From the NCBI RefSeq assembly GCF_024611995.1, contig NZ_CP102509.1, forward strand, positions 7,564,001-7,628,000: DNA of 64,000 nucleotides, given 5' to 3'. Below, piece after piece: positions 8,526-16,989 of the stretch. The notes under the pieces are model-generated. The model worked only from the letters and a program-made list of their open reading frames with translations. It was not told where the DNA came from and did no database searches. A program made the position numbers and the translations under genes. The stretch is from Streptomyces sp. NBC_00162 (GTDB taxonomy: Bacteria > Actinomycetota > Actinomycetes > Streptomycetales > Streptomycetaceae). How positions within the stretch are numbered: the stretch's first letter is position 1; each line of letters begins with the position of its first letter.

Positions 8526-8882
8526 CCGCCCCACCCCTCCACCCTCCGGTGCCGTGCCCATCACCCTCAAGGCACGGTAGAGGGGACGCGGCCCCGCGCG
8601 GGGCCGTTTCGTCAGGGTGGCCACCCGGGGGCCGGGACCTACCGGAAACATGACCGGCGGCAGCCGTCCGGATCCGGACGGCCGGACCCCGGCAGGCGCG
8701 GGACGAAGGTGTACGGGCGCGGCGCGATTCGGCATCCGATACGTCAAGTGGGGTGAACCGAGCGCCGATTAACCCTAAGGTGCGCCCGTACGCATGGCCG
8801 CGGCCCGCCGTCCGGCGGATTCCGGCCATGACTCGGCGGCCGCGCGCGATACGGCCGCACAGCACACCGAACTGGGGGGTTC
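8526..8882. other. Intergenic region with two perfect palindromes
   Basis: 357 bases between divergent genes. Two self-complementary elements stand out: CGGCCCCGCGCGGGGCCG at 8588-8605 followed by TTTCG, which is terminator-like, and CCGTCCGGATCCGGACGG at 8664-8681, an uninterrupted 18-bp dyad more like an operator. The stretch next to 8883 should contain the promoter of the secreted composite protein. No small gene is supportable. Confidence 0.5.
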
Positions 8883-11615
8883 ATGCGTACATCCAGACGA
8901 CTGGCGGCTGCTCTCGCCCTGTCCCTGGCCGGAACCGGCGCAGGCCTGGGCCTCGGCCTCGTCCCGCAGGCGGCGGCCATCACCCCGCCCGTGGCGTTCA
9001 CCGCGGACGCACTGCCGACCTGGCAGCCCAACGGCGTGGTCTGGGCCCTCGCCGAGGCGGGCGGCAAGGTCTTCGTCGGCGGCACCTTCTCCGCCGTACG
9101 CCCGCCCGCGGGCGGCGCCGGCAGCGAGCAGCCAGCCGTGAACTTCGCGGCGCTCGACGCCGCCACCGGCGCCCCGACCTCCTGCGCGCTGTCCTTCACC
9201 ATCGGCTCCGGCACCGCGACGGTCCGCGCGCTCACCCTCTCGCCCGACAAGCAGACCCTCTACGCGGGCGGCTACTTCGGCGCCGTCAACGGCACCCCGG
9301 TCTCCAGCCTCGCCGCCATCGACGTGGCCACCTGCGCCGTGAAGCCCGCGTTCCGTCCCGCCTTCGCGGCCACCGTACGGGCCCTCGCCGTCACCGGCGA
9401 CACCGTCTACGCGGGCGGCGACTTCCTCAGCGTGGCCGGCCAGCCGCGCGAACGCTTCGCCGCCGTCGACGCGGCCGACGGGGCGCTGAAGCCCTTCACC
9501 GCCGACGCCGACGAGCCCGGCCGCGCCGTCGAGGTCACCCCGGACGGCAACCGGGTGGTCCTCGGCGGCGACTTCTTCACCGTCAACGGTACGAACACCC
9601 ACGCACTGGCCGTCGTCGACGCGACGAGCGGCGCGCTCACCAAGTCCTACCCCGGCTTCATCGAGACCAACTCGGTCGTCAAGGACATCGCGACCGACGA
9701 GACCGGGTTCTACACCGCCAACGAGGGCACGGGCGGCGGCGTCTTCGACGGCCGGATCGCACTCAACCTCTCCGACTTCGGCCAGCGCTGGCGCGACACC
9801 TGCCTCGGCGCCACGCAGGCCGTGCTGCCGTACCAGAGCGTGCTCTACAGCGCCTCGCACGCCCACGACTGCTCCAGCGTCGGCGAGTTCCCCGACGGCC
9901 AGCGCCACCACCTGCTCGCCCAGCCCACCGGCGGCACCGGCAAACTGGGCTGGGCCCCCGACACCAACGACGGCATCGGCGAGGGCATCGGCCCGCGCGT
10001 GATGACCGTCGGCTCCAAGGGCGGCGTCCAGTACCTGTGGGTCGGCGGCGAGTTCACCACCGTCAACGGCGCGGCGCAGCAGAGCCTGACGCGTTTCGCT
10101 TCCACCGGGGACACCGGCGCGCCCAGCGTGCCCGTCGCAAGTGCCGTCAGCTTCAAGCCCGGTGAGGCCCAGGTGCGCTGGCGCACCAGCCTCGACCTCG
10201 ACGACAGCGCGCTGACCTACCGGATCTACCGCAACGGCGCGGCCACGCCGGTCGCCACGGTCACCGCGGACTCGCTGTTCTTCCGCCGCCCCCAGGCCTC
10301 CTGGACCGACACCACCGTGACCCCGGGCCAGACGTACACGTACCGGGTGACCGCGACCGACGCGGCCGGGAACACCAGCGCCCTGTCGAGCACCGCGAGC
10401 GTGACGGTCCCGACCTCGGTGGACGGCTACCCGAACCAGGTGCGCGCCGACGGAGCCCAGCAGTACTGGCGCTACGACGAGTCCGCCCTGCCCTTCGTCG
10501 CCGACTCCTCGGACGGCGGCAACCAGAGCGGCGTGCACCTGAACGCCCCCGCCGTGCGCCAGACGCCCGGCGCGGTCTCCGGCGCGAGCACGGCGATCGG
10601 GTTCAACGGCACGGACACCCAGGTGTACGGGGACAAGCGCCAGAACGTGGGCAGCGCCTACACCATCGAGACCTGGTTCAAGACGAACACCGCACGCGGC
10701 GGCAAGCTCTTCGGCTTCGGGAACAACCAGTCGCGCGGCAGCAACCAGTACGACAAGCACCTCTACATGACCAATGACGGCCGCCTGGTCTTCGGCGTCT
10801 ACACCGGCGCCACCCGCACGGTCACCACCGGCGCCGCGTACAACGACAACCAGTGGCACCACGCCGTCGCCACCCAGGGGCCCGGCGGGATGACCCTCTA
10901 CGTGGACGGCGTACAGAAGGGCACGCTGAACGTCACCACGCACGAGAACTTCTCGGGCTACTGGCACGCCGGCGGCGACAGCCTCGGCGGCTGGCCGGAC
11001 CGTCCGACGAGCGAGTACTGGGCTGGCCAGCTCGACGAGACCGCCGTCTATCCGACCGTCCTGAGCGCGGCGCAGGTGCAGAACCACCACGCCCTCGCCA
11101 CCGCCCCGGCCGACTCGGTGGTGCGGGTGACCGCCTCGGAGGACACGTACGCCAACGCGGGCGCGCCCGACACCAATTACGGGACCTCGAGCTCGCTCGC
11201 CGTGCGGGGCACCTCGTTCTACGCGAGCTACCTCCGCTTCAACCTGCCCGCCGCGCCCGCGGGCACGGTGCTGAAGTCGGCCACCCTCAGCGTCAAGACG
11301 AGCACGATGAGCGGCGCCAGTACGGCGGATACCGTCTCGGTCGTCCCGGTCACCGGGTCGTGGACCGAGGGCGGGACCACGTACTCCAACCGCCCGGCCC
11401 TGGGCGGACCGGCGCTCGGCAGCTTCGCGGGGATCCCCGACGGCTCGGCGGTGCACACCGCTGGGCTGGACACCCAGACCGTCGCCGCGGCCCTCGGCGG
11501 CGGATACGGCCTGGCCCTGACCAGCGCCGGTACGGACGCCTTGTGGCTGTGGTCCTCGGAGGCGCAGGCCAACGAGGGCCCCCCGCAGCTGACGCTGACC
11601 TTCGGCGCGCCGTGA
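8883..11615 (+). CDS. Secreted composite protein: propeller-like, FN3, LamG and DNRLRE domains
   Basis: 910 residues with a signal peptide ending near residue 32. Residues 45-410 contain repeated VFVGGTFSAV / LYAGGYFGAV / VYAGGDFLSV / VLGGDFFTV units of the DUF5122 beta-propeller type. A fibronectin III domain follows (about 415-512), then a LamG/concanavalin-A-like domain (about 519-735, with AYTIETWFKT and QWHHAVATQG) and a C-terminal DNRLRE/CBM96-like domain (about 742-910). No catalytic site is seen; the protein probably binds extracellular polysaccharide or other surfaces. ATG follows GGGGGTTC. Monocistronic, followed by a convergent DUF3224 gene. Confidence 0.87.
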   Translation: MRTSRRLAAALALSLAGTGAGLGLGLVPQAAAITPPVAFTADALPTWQPNGVVWALAEAGGKVFVGGTFSAVRPPAGGAGSEQPAVNFAALDAATGAPTSCALSFTIGSGTATVRALTLSPDKQTLYAGGYFGAVNGTPVSSLAAIDVATCAVKPAFRPAFAATVRALAVTGDTVYAGGDFLSVAGQPRERFAAVDAADGALKPFTADADEPGRAVEVTPDGNRVVLGGDFFTVNGTNTHALAVVDATSGALTKSYPGFIETNSVVKDIATDETGFYTANEGTGGGVFDGRIALNLSDFGQRWRDTCLGATQAVLPYQSVLYSASHAHDCSSVGEFPDGQRHHLLAQPTGGTGKLGWAPDTNDGIGEGIGPRVMTVGSKGGVQYLWVGGEFTTVNGAAQQSLTRFASTGDTGAPSVPVASAVSFKPGEAQVRWRTSLDLDDSALTYRIYRNGAATPVATVTADSLFFRRPQASWTDTTVTPGQTYTYRVTATDAAGNTSALSSTASVTVPTSVDGYPNQVRADGAQQYWRYDESALPFVADSSDGGNQSGVHLNAPAVRQTPGAVSGASTAIGFNGTDTQVYGDKRQNVGSAYTIETWFKTNTARGGKLFGFGNNQSRGSNQYDKHLYMTNDGRLVFGVYTGATRTVTTGAAYNDNQWHHAVATQGPGGMTLYVDGVQKGTLNVTTHENFSGYWHAGGDSLGGWPDRPTSEYWAGQLDETAVYPTVLSAAQVQNHHALATAPADSVVRVTASEDTYANAGAPDTNYGTSSSLAVRGTSFYASYLRFNLPAAPAGTVLKSATLSVKTSTMSGASTADTVSVVPVTGSWTEGGTTYSNRPALGGPALGSFAGIPDGSAVHTAGLDTQTVAAALGGGYGLALTSAGTDALWLWSSEAQANEGPPQLTLTFGAP

Positions 11616-11634
11616 TGTAGCGCGCGCCCGGAAC

Positions 11635-12045
11635 TCAGGCGAGGGAGTACACGAAGGTGTATTCCACGGAGGAGTCGCCGTGCCGGAAGGTGAACCCGCC
11701 GGAGCCCGTCAGTCCGGCGAGATCGCCGGTGCCGGAGCCCGGCACCACCTCGAAGCGGCAGACGGTGCCGGCCGGGTCGAAGCTGCCGCACTCCTCCAGT
11801 ACGAAGGTGCCCTTGCGGCCGTCGACGCTGCCGGAGAGCAGTTCCATGCCGGTGTACGTGCCGACGTTCTCCCCGGTGTAGGCGATCGTGTAGGCGCAGG
11901 TGGTCCGGTTCGCCTCGACCCCGCCGGTGAAGGAGTTGGCGACCTCGGCGTGGGCGAGGCGCGGGGTGGCCTCCGCGGGGCCGACGGGCTGCTCCTGCCA
12001 GTCGGCGAAGGTGAAACGGCCGCCGGTCTCTACGGACGTGGGCAT
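11635..12045 (-). CDS. DUF3224 domain protein
   Basis: 136 residues of the DUF3224 family, an allene-oxide-cyclase-like barrel: FTFADWQEQPVG, YTGENVGTYTGMELLSGSVDGRKGTF is split over two strands, and GLTGSGGFTFRHGDSS. Biochemical role unknown. Such genes often sit back to back with WYL-type regulators, as here; the shared gap holds a perfect inverted repeat, so this gene is the likely target of that regulator. AAAGGA precedes the ATG at a normal distance. Confidence 0.88.
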   Translation of the reverse strand: MPTSVETGGRFTFADWQEQPVGPAEATPRLAHAEVANSFTGGVEANRTTCAYTIAYTGENVGTYTGMELLSGSVDGRKGTFVLEECGSFDPAGTVCRFEVVPGSGTGDLAGLTGSGGFTFRHGDSSVEYTFVYSLA

Positions 12046-12124
12046 GGTGATCCTTTCGGCGGGACCCGGAGGGCTCGTCCCCGCCCGGGCCGTTCATCGG
12101 TCTGTGTCCACAGGCTGGCAGCCG

Positions 12125-12147
12125 TACCTGACACCTTGTGTCAGGTA
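12125..12147. promoter_or_regulatory. Perfect operator-like inverted repeat, DUF3224/WYL intergenic
   Basis: Arms TACCTGACAC and GTGTCAGGTA (10 bp each) flank a 3-nt centre CTT. It lies 18 bp before the WYL regulator start and about 80 bp before the DUF3224 start. The spacing suits binding by the adjacent dimeric regulator. Confidence 0.75.
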
Positions 12148-12164
12148 GGGCGACAATCAGTGCC

Positions 12165-13127
12165 ATGCGCGCCGACCGGCTTCTCTCCCTGCTCCTGCTC
12201 CTGCAGAACCGCGGCCGGATGACCGCGCCCGAACTCGCCGCCGAGCTCGAGGTGTCCGTCCGTACCGTCTACCGCGACGTCGAAGCCCTCGGCGCCTCCG
12301 GAGTCCCCGTCCTCGCCGACCGCGGCCCGGCCGGCGGGTACCGGCTGGCGGACGGCTACCGCACCCGTCTCACCGGCCTGACCGACGCACAGGCCGGCTC
12401 CCTCTTCCTCGCCGGCGCCCCAGGCCCCGCGCGGGAACTCGGCCTCGGCGCCGAGCTGGCCGCCGCCCAGCTGAAGCTCCAGGCCGCGCTCCCCGCCGCA
12501 CTCGCCGAACGGGCGCGGACGATCCAGGACCGTTTCCACCTCGACGCGCCCGCCTGGTTCCGGGACGCCGACCCCGTCCCGCACCTCGCGCGGATCGCCC
12601 AGGCCGTCTGGGACCAGCGGGTCCTGCACACCCACTACCGCCGCTGGGGCGGCGAGGTGCACCGCGCTCTGCATCCGCTCGGCCTCGTCCTCAAGGGCGG
12701 CATCTGGTACCTCGTGGCCCGGGCCGTGGATTCCGTTCGGACCTACCGGGTCTCCCGGTTCCTGGCGGTGGACACCGCGGCCGACGCCTTCGAGCGGCCG
12801 GCCGGATTCGAACTCGCCGCGTACTGGGGGGAGTCCACCCGCCGCCTGGACGCCGTCCTCCACCAGCAGACCGCCGATCTGCGGCTCTCGCCCCGTGGGC
12901 AGCGGCTGCTGCCGATGCGGTTCGGCGCGGCGGGCGTACGGGCGCTCGAGGCAGCCGGCCCGGCCGACGCGGAGGGCTGGGTGCGGATCCGGCTGCCCGT
13001 GGAGTCCGAGGCCGTCGCGGTCGGCGACCTCCTGCGGCTGGGCGCGGACGCCGAGGTCCTCGGCCCGTCCGAGCTGCGCTCGGCCCTCGCCGGCACGGTC
13101 GCCGCGCTCGCCGCCCGCTACCGCTGA
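12165..13127 (+). CDS. WYL-domain transcriptional regulator (YafY type)
   Basis: 320 residues. An N-terminal winged helix (LLLLLQNRGRMTAPELAAEL, then VSVRTVYRDVEAL recognition helix, residues about 5-55) is followed by a WYL domain (HTHYRRWGGEVHRALHPLGL, KGGIWYLVARA) and a WCX C-terminal extension. WYL proteins bind small ligands or nucleic acids and control neighbouring genes. The palindrome just before the start suggests autoregulation and control of DUF3224. ATG 12165 rather than 12138, because the latter falls inside the palindrome. Confidence 0.9.
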   Translation: MRADRLLSLLLLLQNRGRMTAPELAAELEVSVRTVYRDVEALGASGVPVLADRGPAGGYRLADGYRTRLTGLTDAQAGSLFLAGAPGPARELGLGAELAAAQLKLQAALPAALAERARTIQDRFHLDAPAWFRDADPVPHLARIAQAVWDQRVLHTHYRRWGGEVHRALHPLGLVLKGGIWYLVARAVDSVRTYRVSRFLAVDTAADAFERPAGFELAAYWGESTRRLDAVLHQQTADLRLSPRGQRLLPMRFGAAGVRALEAAGPADAEGWVRIRLPVESEAVAVGDLLRLGADAEVLGPSELRSALAGTVAALAARYR

Positions 13128-13173
13128 CACCCGCCGCCGTGTTCGGGCCGCCCGAGGGCGGACGTCGTCCTGC

Positions 13174-14025
13174 TCACCCTGAGCCGAGGGACTCCCAGCG
13201 GATCTCGCCGTCCTGGCGGTACGGGGTCGGGCGCAGCCCGCAGGCCGCGGCGACGGCCGCCGAGGCGGCGTGGTCCGGGTGGACGTGCGCGACCAGCAGG
13301 CCGACGGGCAGCTCCGTCAGCCAGTCGGCGAGGGCCCGGGCGGCCTCCGTGGCGAGCCCGTGGCCCTGCCAGGGGGCGCCGACGGTCCAGGCCAGCTCGG
13401 CCCGGTCGAGGGCCGCGCCGATCGTGGCCTGGACGGTGCCGACCAGCCGCCCCTGGCCGCGCAGCCGCAGCACCCAGTTGGCCCAGACGACCGCCGGGTC
13501 GGGGGAGCCGGCGGCGAGCCGCTCGTAGCGGGCGCGCAGCGCGGGGGCCGACAGCGGTGCCCCGCCGGTGAAGGCGTGGAGAGCGGGATCGGCCAGGACG
13601 AGGGCCATCTCGTCGGCGTGCGAGGGGTGCAGGGGGACCAGGTCGAGACGCCGGGTGGCGAGCAGGGGCGGCCGGACACCGGACCGGCGGACCTTGCCCG
13701 CCGCGCCCGGGCGGGCGACGCCGTCCACGGCCAGGCAGATGCCGAACACCCGGTCGTGTCCGGTCCAGCCGTTCACGCGGCCTCGGTTGTTGCTGATCTG
13801 CACGCGCCGGCGGGCGGTGTCCACCGCCGAGACCAGATGCAGGTACACGGAGCCGGAGACGCGGGCCAGGACGATGTCGCCGACCTCGAGCAGCGCCGGG
13901 TCGACCGGTGCGACCCGGCACTGCCGACGGCTGTGGATCAGGGGCGCCATCGATCCGCCGGCCGGCCGGAACTCCACGGTCTCGCCCCGGCCGATGCGGT
14001 CCGCCAGTGCGTCGAGCATGCCCAT
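13174..14025 (-). CDS. Fusion of S24/S26 peptidase-like domain and GNAT acetyltransferase
   Basis: 283 residues in two parts. Residues 15-105 look like an S24/S26 (signal peptidase/LexA) beta fold: GGSMAPLI with Ser25 at the nucleophile position, LLEVGDIVLARV, and YLHLVSAV; the usual general-base Lys is not obvious where Arg-Arg-Arg stands. Residues 120-283 are a GNAT domain (TRRLDLVPLHPSHAD, then WQGHGLATEAARAL for acetyl-CoA binding). The pairing is unusual; it may be a modification enzyme with a sensing or processing front end. Convergent with the WYL gene. Start 14025 or 14019 both possible. Confidence 0.72.
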   Translation of the reverse strand: MGMLDALADRIGRGETVEFRPAGGSMAPLIHSRRQCRVAPVDPALLEVGDIVLARVSGSVYLHLVSAVDTARRRVQISNNRGRVNGWTGHDRVFGICLAVDGVARPGAAGKVRRSGVRPPLLATRRLDLVPLHPSHADEMALVLADPALHAFTGGAPLSAPALRARYERLAAGSPDPAVVWANWVLRLRGQGRLVGTVQATIGAALDRAELAWTVGAPWQGHGLATEAARALADWLTELPVGLLVAHVHPDHAASAAVAAACGLRPTPYRQDGEIRWESLGSG

Positions 14026-14079
14026 CCGTCGAGTGTCTCGGTGCGGGGCGGCGCGGGCCACCGGTTTTGGCGGCGGCGG

Positions 14080-14532
14080 TCAGCGCGGGGGTTCCACCTC
14101 GAGGAAGCGGCGGCGGCGGGGGCCCCGGTAGAGGAGGCAGACCCAGCCCAGCCGTTCCAGTGCGGCCGCGCAGGCGGTCAGCCGCTCCTGTTCCTCCTCG
14201 GCCGCGCCGCTGCCCTTGGGGCCGGCCCAGGTCACCTCGGCCCGGCCGGGCTCCGGGCCGGCGGCCACCCGATAGCCCTTCCGCGTCGGCAGGCCCTCCG
14301 CGTCCGCCGCCGACGGTGTGATCCCCGACGCCTCCAGTACGAGGGCCACCGCGCGGGGCAGCTGCCGCACCTCCCACGGCGCGGGAACCGCCTCGCCCGC
14401 CGGGCCGTTGACCAGTCGGCGGATCTGCAGCAGCCCCTCGTAGGCCGTGCGCAGTTCCGCCGCACGGCCTACGTCCGGCGCGGCCGGGCCGTCGCCGGTC
14501 GCGGGCTCGAAACCCTGCCCGGGTACCGCCAT
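14080..14532 (-). CDS. Conserved hypothetical protein
   Basis: 150 residues, soluble, no recognised family. The core has helices around RTAYEGLLQIRRLVNG and LERLGWVCLLYRG with a basic C-terminal tail RRRRFLEVEPPR. The start at ATG 14532 has G-rich sequence upstream; a GTG at 14553 would add seven residues. Its role is not predictable; the gene lies 54 bp downstream of the fusion-protein start in the same direction only by strand, so no operon link can be claimed. Confidence 0.6.
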   Translation of the reverse strand: MAVPGQGFEPATGDGPAAPDVGRAAELRTAYEGLLQIRRLVNGPAGEAVPAPWEVRQLPRAVALVLEASGITPSAADAEGLPTRKGYRVAAGPEPGRAEVTWAGPKGSGAAEEEQERLTACAAALERLGWVCLLYRGPRRRRFLEVEPPR

Positions 14533-14638
14533 CACCCACCACCCCGCCGCCACGCGTCATCCGTCTGAGTACGTTGTGCCCAACGGCCTGAGTATCCGCC
14601 CCGATTCCCCGCCGCCCCGCCGCTGGTCGAATGGGGCC

Positions 14639-14935
14639 ATGATCTCCGAGGCCCCCAGCGGCGCGCCGACCCGCCCGCGCATGCAGCACGTGACCACCGC
14701 CGGTTCGGCCCTGGCCGTCGCCCTGGTCCCGCTCGTCGTCGGCGTGCTGCTCGCCAAGGCGATGGCCGCCGACCCGATGACCCCGGTCAACGCCCTCATC
14801 GCGGGCGGCGGCCAGCGGGCCGCGCTGCCCCGGGGCGAATGGCGCCGCCGCGGCCGCAGCACCGTGCACCGGCTGCGCACCGCCCGCCGGGACACGGTCC
14901 GCCGCTGCGCAGGCGTCTGCGGCCGCCGCCCCTGA
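14639..14935 (+). CDS. Small single-pass membrane protein
   Basis: 98 residues with one hydrophobic helix (about residues 19-42, GSALAVALVPLVVGVLLAKAM) and a strongly basic C-terminus with many Arg residues, which predicts the C-terminus on the cytoplasmic side. No family is recognised. GGGG lies just before ATG 14639. The reading frame extends upstream to 14447 but without family or ribosome-site support. Confidence 0.5.
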   Translation: MISEAPSGAPTRPRMQHVTTAGSALAVALVPLVVGVLLAKAMAADPMTPVNALIAGGGQRAALPRGEWRRRGRSTVHRLRTARRDTVRRCAGVCGRRP

Positions 14936-14960
14936 GACTCCGATTCCCCGGCCCGCGCGG

Positions 14961-15401
14961 TCAGCGGCCGTACTGGCGCAGGCACAGGTCGACGATGGAC
15001 GGCGGAACAGCCCCCTCCACGGCCGAGCACAGCTCGTCCAGACCGGGTGGCGGGGCAGGCCGACGCAGCGGGTGGGGGAGCGTGGGCTTGGCCGAGCGCG
15101 AGCGCCGGGGCGGCGCCGCCGGTTTCGCGGGCCGCGAGGCGGGCGGCCGGGCGGCCCTGGCCGGAGGCCGCCCTTCCGACGGATCCGGACCCGGCGTGTC
15201 CGCCGCGGCCGCCGGCAGCTCACCCAGCGGCAGCGACTGCGGCAGGGGCGCCGGTACGGGAGGCGGCGCGTCGGGCGCGTCGGTGGGCGATACGGAACCG
15301 CCCGAGGGAACCGGAGCCGAATCCTGCGCGCCGACGGAGACGCAGCCGGCGCTCGCCAGGAGCGCGAGAAGGGAGAGGGGCACGGCCCGGCGTAACTGCA
15401 T
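14961..15401 (-). CDS. Pro/Ala-rich putative lipoprotein (paralogue of 43804-44265)
   Basis: 146 residues. The N-terminus MQLRRAVPLSLLALLASAGC is a lipoprotein signal with Cys at residue 20. A long Pro/Ala/Arg-rich linker leads to a short conserved C-terminal block, LCSAVEGAVPPSIVDLC, flanked by two cysteines. The gene at 43804-44265 has the same plan, the same C-terminal block and near-identical DNA around the start (GGCAAGGTGGTCGGATGCAG here). The protein probably sits on the outer membrane face with the block reaching into the wall. Function unknown. Confidence 0.75.
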   Translation of the reverse strand: MQLRRAVPLSLLALLASAGCVSVGAQDSAPVPSGGSVSPTDAPDAPPPVPAPLPQSLPLGELPAAAADTPGPDPSEGRPPARAARPPASRPAKPAAPPRRSRSAKPTLPHPLRRPAPPPGLDELCSAVEGAVPPSIVDLCLRQYGR

Positions 15402-15592
15402 CCGACCACCTTGCCGTACGGCCCGGCCGGCCGGGTCCACCGCCTCACGCGTCCGGGTGACGGCGGCTTCCGGGAATTACCGGGGCGGCCGGAGAATTGG
15501 AACGGCAGTGCGGGTGACGGGGGAGGCGCGACCCCCGGCGCCCCGTGCTGCCGCGTTCTGCCCGCCGATCAGCCCGTACGGAGTACCGATCC

Positions 15593-16894
15593 ATGACCTC
15601 AGCCGCCGCGCCCGGCACCCCCGCGCCGACTCCCGAGCCCGACCACGAGCCTGACCGCGAGCTTGACCGTGAGCCCGTTTCATCCGCATATGCTGCGAAA
15701 TCTGATGAAGGGCCTGCCTGGAAGGGCTGGGCGGCCGTCTGCGCCCTCGCGCTCGGGATCTTCTGCCTGATCACCTCCGAGCTGCTGCCCGTCGGCCTGC
15801 TCACCCCCGTCGGGGCCGACCTCGGCGTCTCCGACGGGACCGCCGGTCTGATGGTCACCGTGCCCGGACTGGTCGCCGGGTTCTGCGCACCACTCGTCAC
15901 CGTCGGCGCCGGCCGGCTCGACCGGCGGCTCGTGCTCTGCGTGCTCATCGCCCTCATGGCCGCCGCCAACATCGTCGCCGCCCTCGCCCCGACCTTCGCC
16001 GTCGTCCTCGCGGCCCGCGTCCTGGTGGGCGTCAGCGTGGGCGGGTTCTGGGCCATCGCGGGCGGGCTCGCCGTACGGCTGGTCCCCCGGCGCCACGTCG
16101 GCCGGGCCACCGCGCTCGTCTTCGGCGGCGTCCCCACCGCCTCGGTGCTCGGCGTCCCCGCAGGGACCCTGCTCGGCGAACTCGGCAGCTGGCGCACCGC
16201 CTTCGCGGCGGTCGGGGCCCTCGGCCTCGTCACCCTGACCGCGCTGCTCCTGCTCCTGCCCCCGCTGCCCCCGACCCGGAACATCACCTTCGCCCAACTC
16301 CCCGCCCTGCTCCGCTCGAACCGCGGAGTCCGCGCGGGAGTCATCGTCACCTTCCTCGTGGTGACCGGGCAGTTCGCCGCCTACACCTTCGTACGGCCCG
16401 TCCTCCGGGACGTCTCCGGCATCGACGCCGAGTACGTGAGCACCCTCCTGCTCGGGTACGGGGTCGCGGGCGTGGCCGGCAACTTCCTGGCCGGGGCCCG
16501 CGGGGCGCACCGCACGCTGCTCACGATCAGCGCCTGCCTCACCGTGGTCCTCGCCCTGATCGCCGTCCTCCCCGGAGCCGTCGCCGGGACCGCGCTGCTG
16601 CTCGCCTGGGGGCTCGCGTACGGCGGGGTCTCGGTGACCCTGCAGAGCTGGATGCTCACCTCGGCTCCGGCCTCGGCCGAGGCCGCCACCTCCCTCATGG
16701 TGGCCATGTTCAACCTGGCCATAGCGGCGGGCGCGTTGCTCGGCGGGCTCGCGGTCGACGGAATCTCGGCCCCCGCCGCCCCGCTCGGCGGAGCCGCCCT
16801 GATGCTCCTGGCCGTGGGCACCGTATGGGCCACGTCGGTCCGCCGGCAGCCCGGCAGAACGGATGGACAAGGGCAGACCGGACACCCGGCTTGA
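15593..16894 (+). CDS. MFS transporter (DHA1-type exporter)
   Basis: 433 residues. After a 50-residue cytoplasmic tail rich in Pro, Asp and Glu, twelve hydrophobic helices follow. FCLITSELLPVGLLTPVGADL opens helix 1 in the style of AraJ/YdhP-type exporters, and GRLDRRLVLC is the MFS loop 2-3 motif. These proteins export sugars, nucleosides or drugs by proton antiport. ATG 15593 (codon after CGATCC) starts at the conserved tail; the in-frame ATG at 15545 is less likely. Divergent from the lipoprotein gene. Confidence 0.88.
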   Translation: MTSAAAPGTPAPTPEPDHEPDRELDREPVSSAYAAKSDEGPAWKGWAAVCALALGIFCLITSELLPVGLLTPVGADLGVSDGTAGLMVTVPGLVAGFCAPLVTVGAGRLDRRLVLCVLIALMAAANIVAALAPTFAVVLAARVLVGVSVGGFWAIAGGLAVRLVPRRHVGRATALVFGGVPTASVLGVPAGTLLGELGSWRTAFAAVGALGLVTLTALLLLLPPLPPTRNITFAQLPALLRSNRGVRAGVIVTFLVVTGQFAAYTFVRPVLRDVSGIDAEYVSTLLLGYGVAGVAGNFLAGARGAHRTLLTISACLTVVLALIAVLPGAVAGTALLLAWGLAYGGVSVTLQSWMLTSAPASAEAATSLMVAMFNLAIAAGALLGGLAVDGISAPAAPLGGAALMLLAVGTVWATSVRRQPGRTDGQGQTGHPA

Positions 16895-16989
16895 CCGGGG
16901 CCGCCGTGGAGGCAAGAGTGCGCCGGTCGAGAACCACCGCTTGAGCTGCACTTCGGAGATGCCTCAGATGTCCCAGCCGGGGAGACACC

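Noticed and set aside
8775..11456. Very long open frame antisense to the secreted composite gene
   Set aside because: High GC gives long antisense frames throughout; the translation is low-complexity Gly/Arg/Val and lacks any domain, while the plus strand has a signal peptide and four domains.
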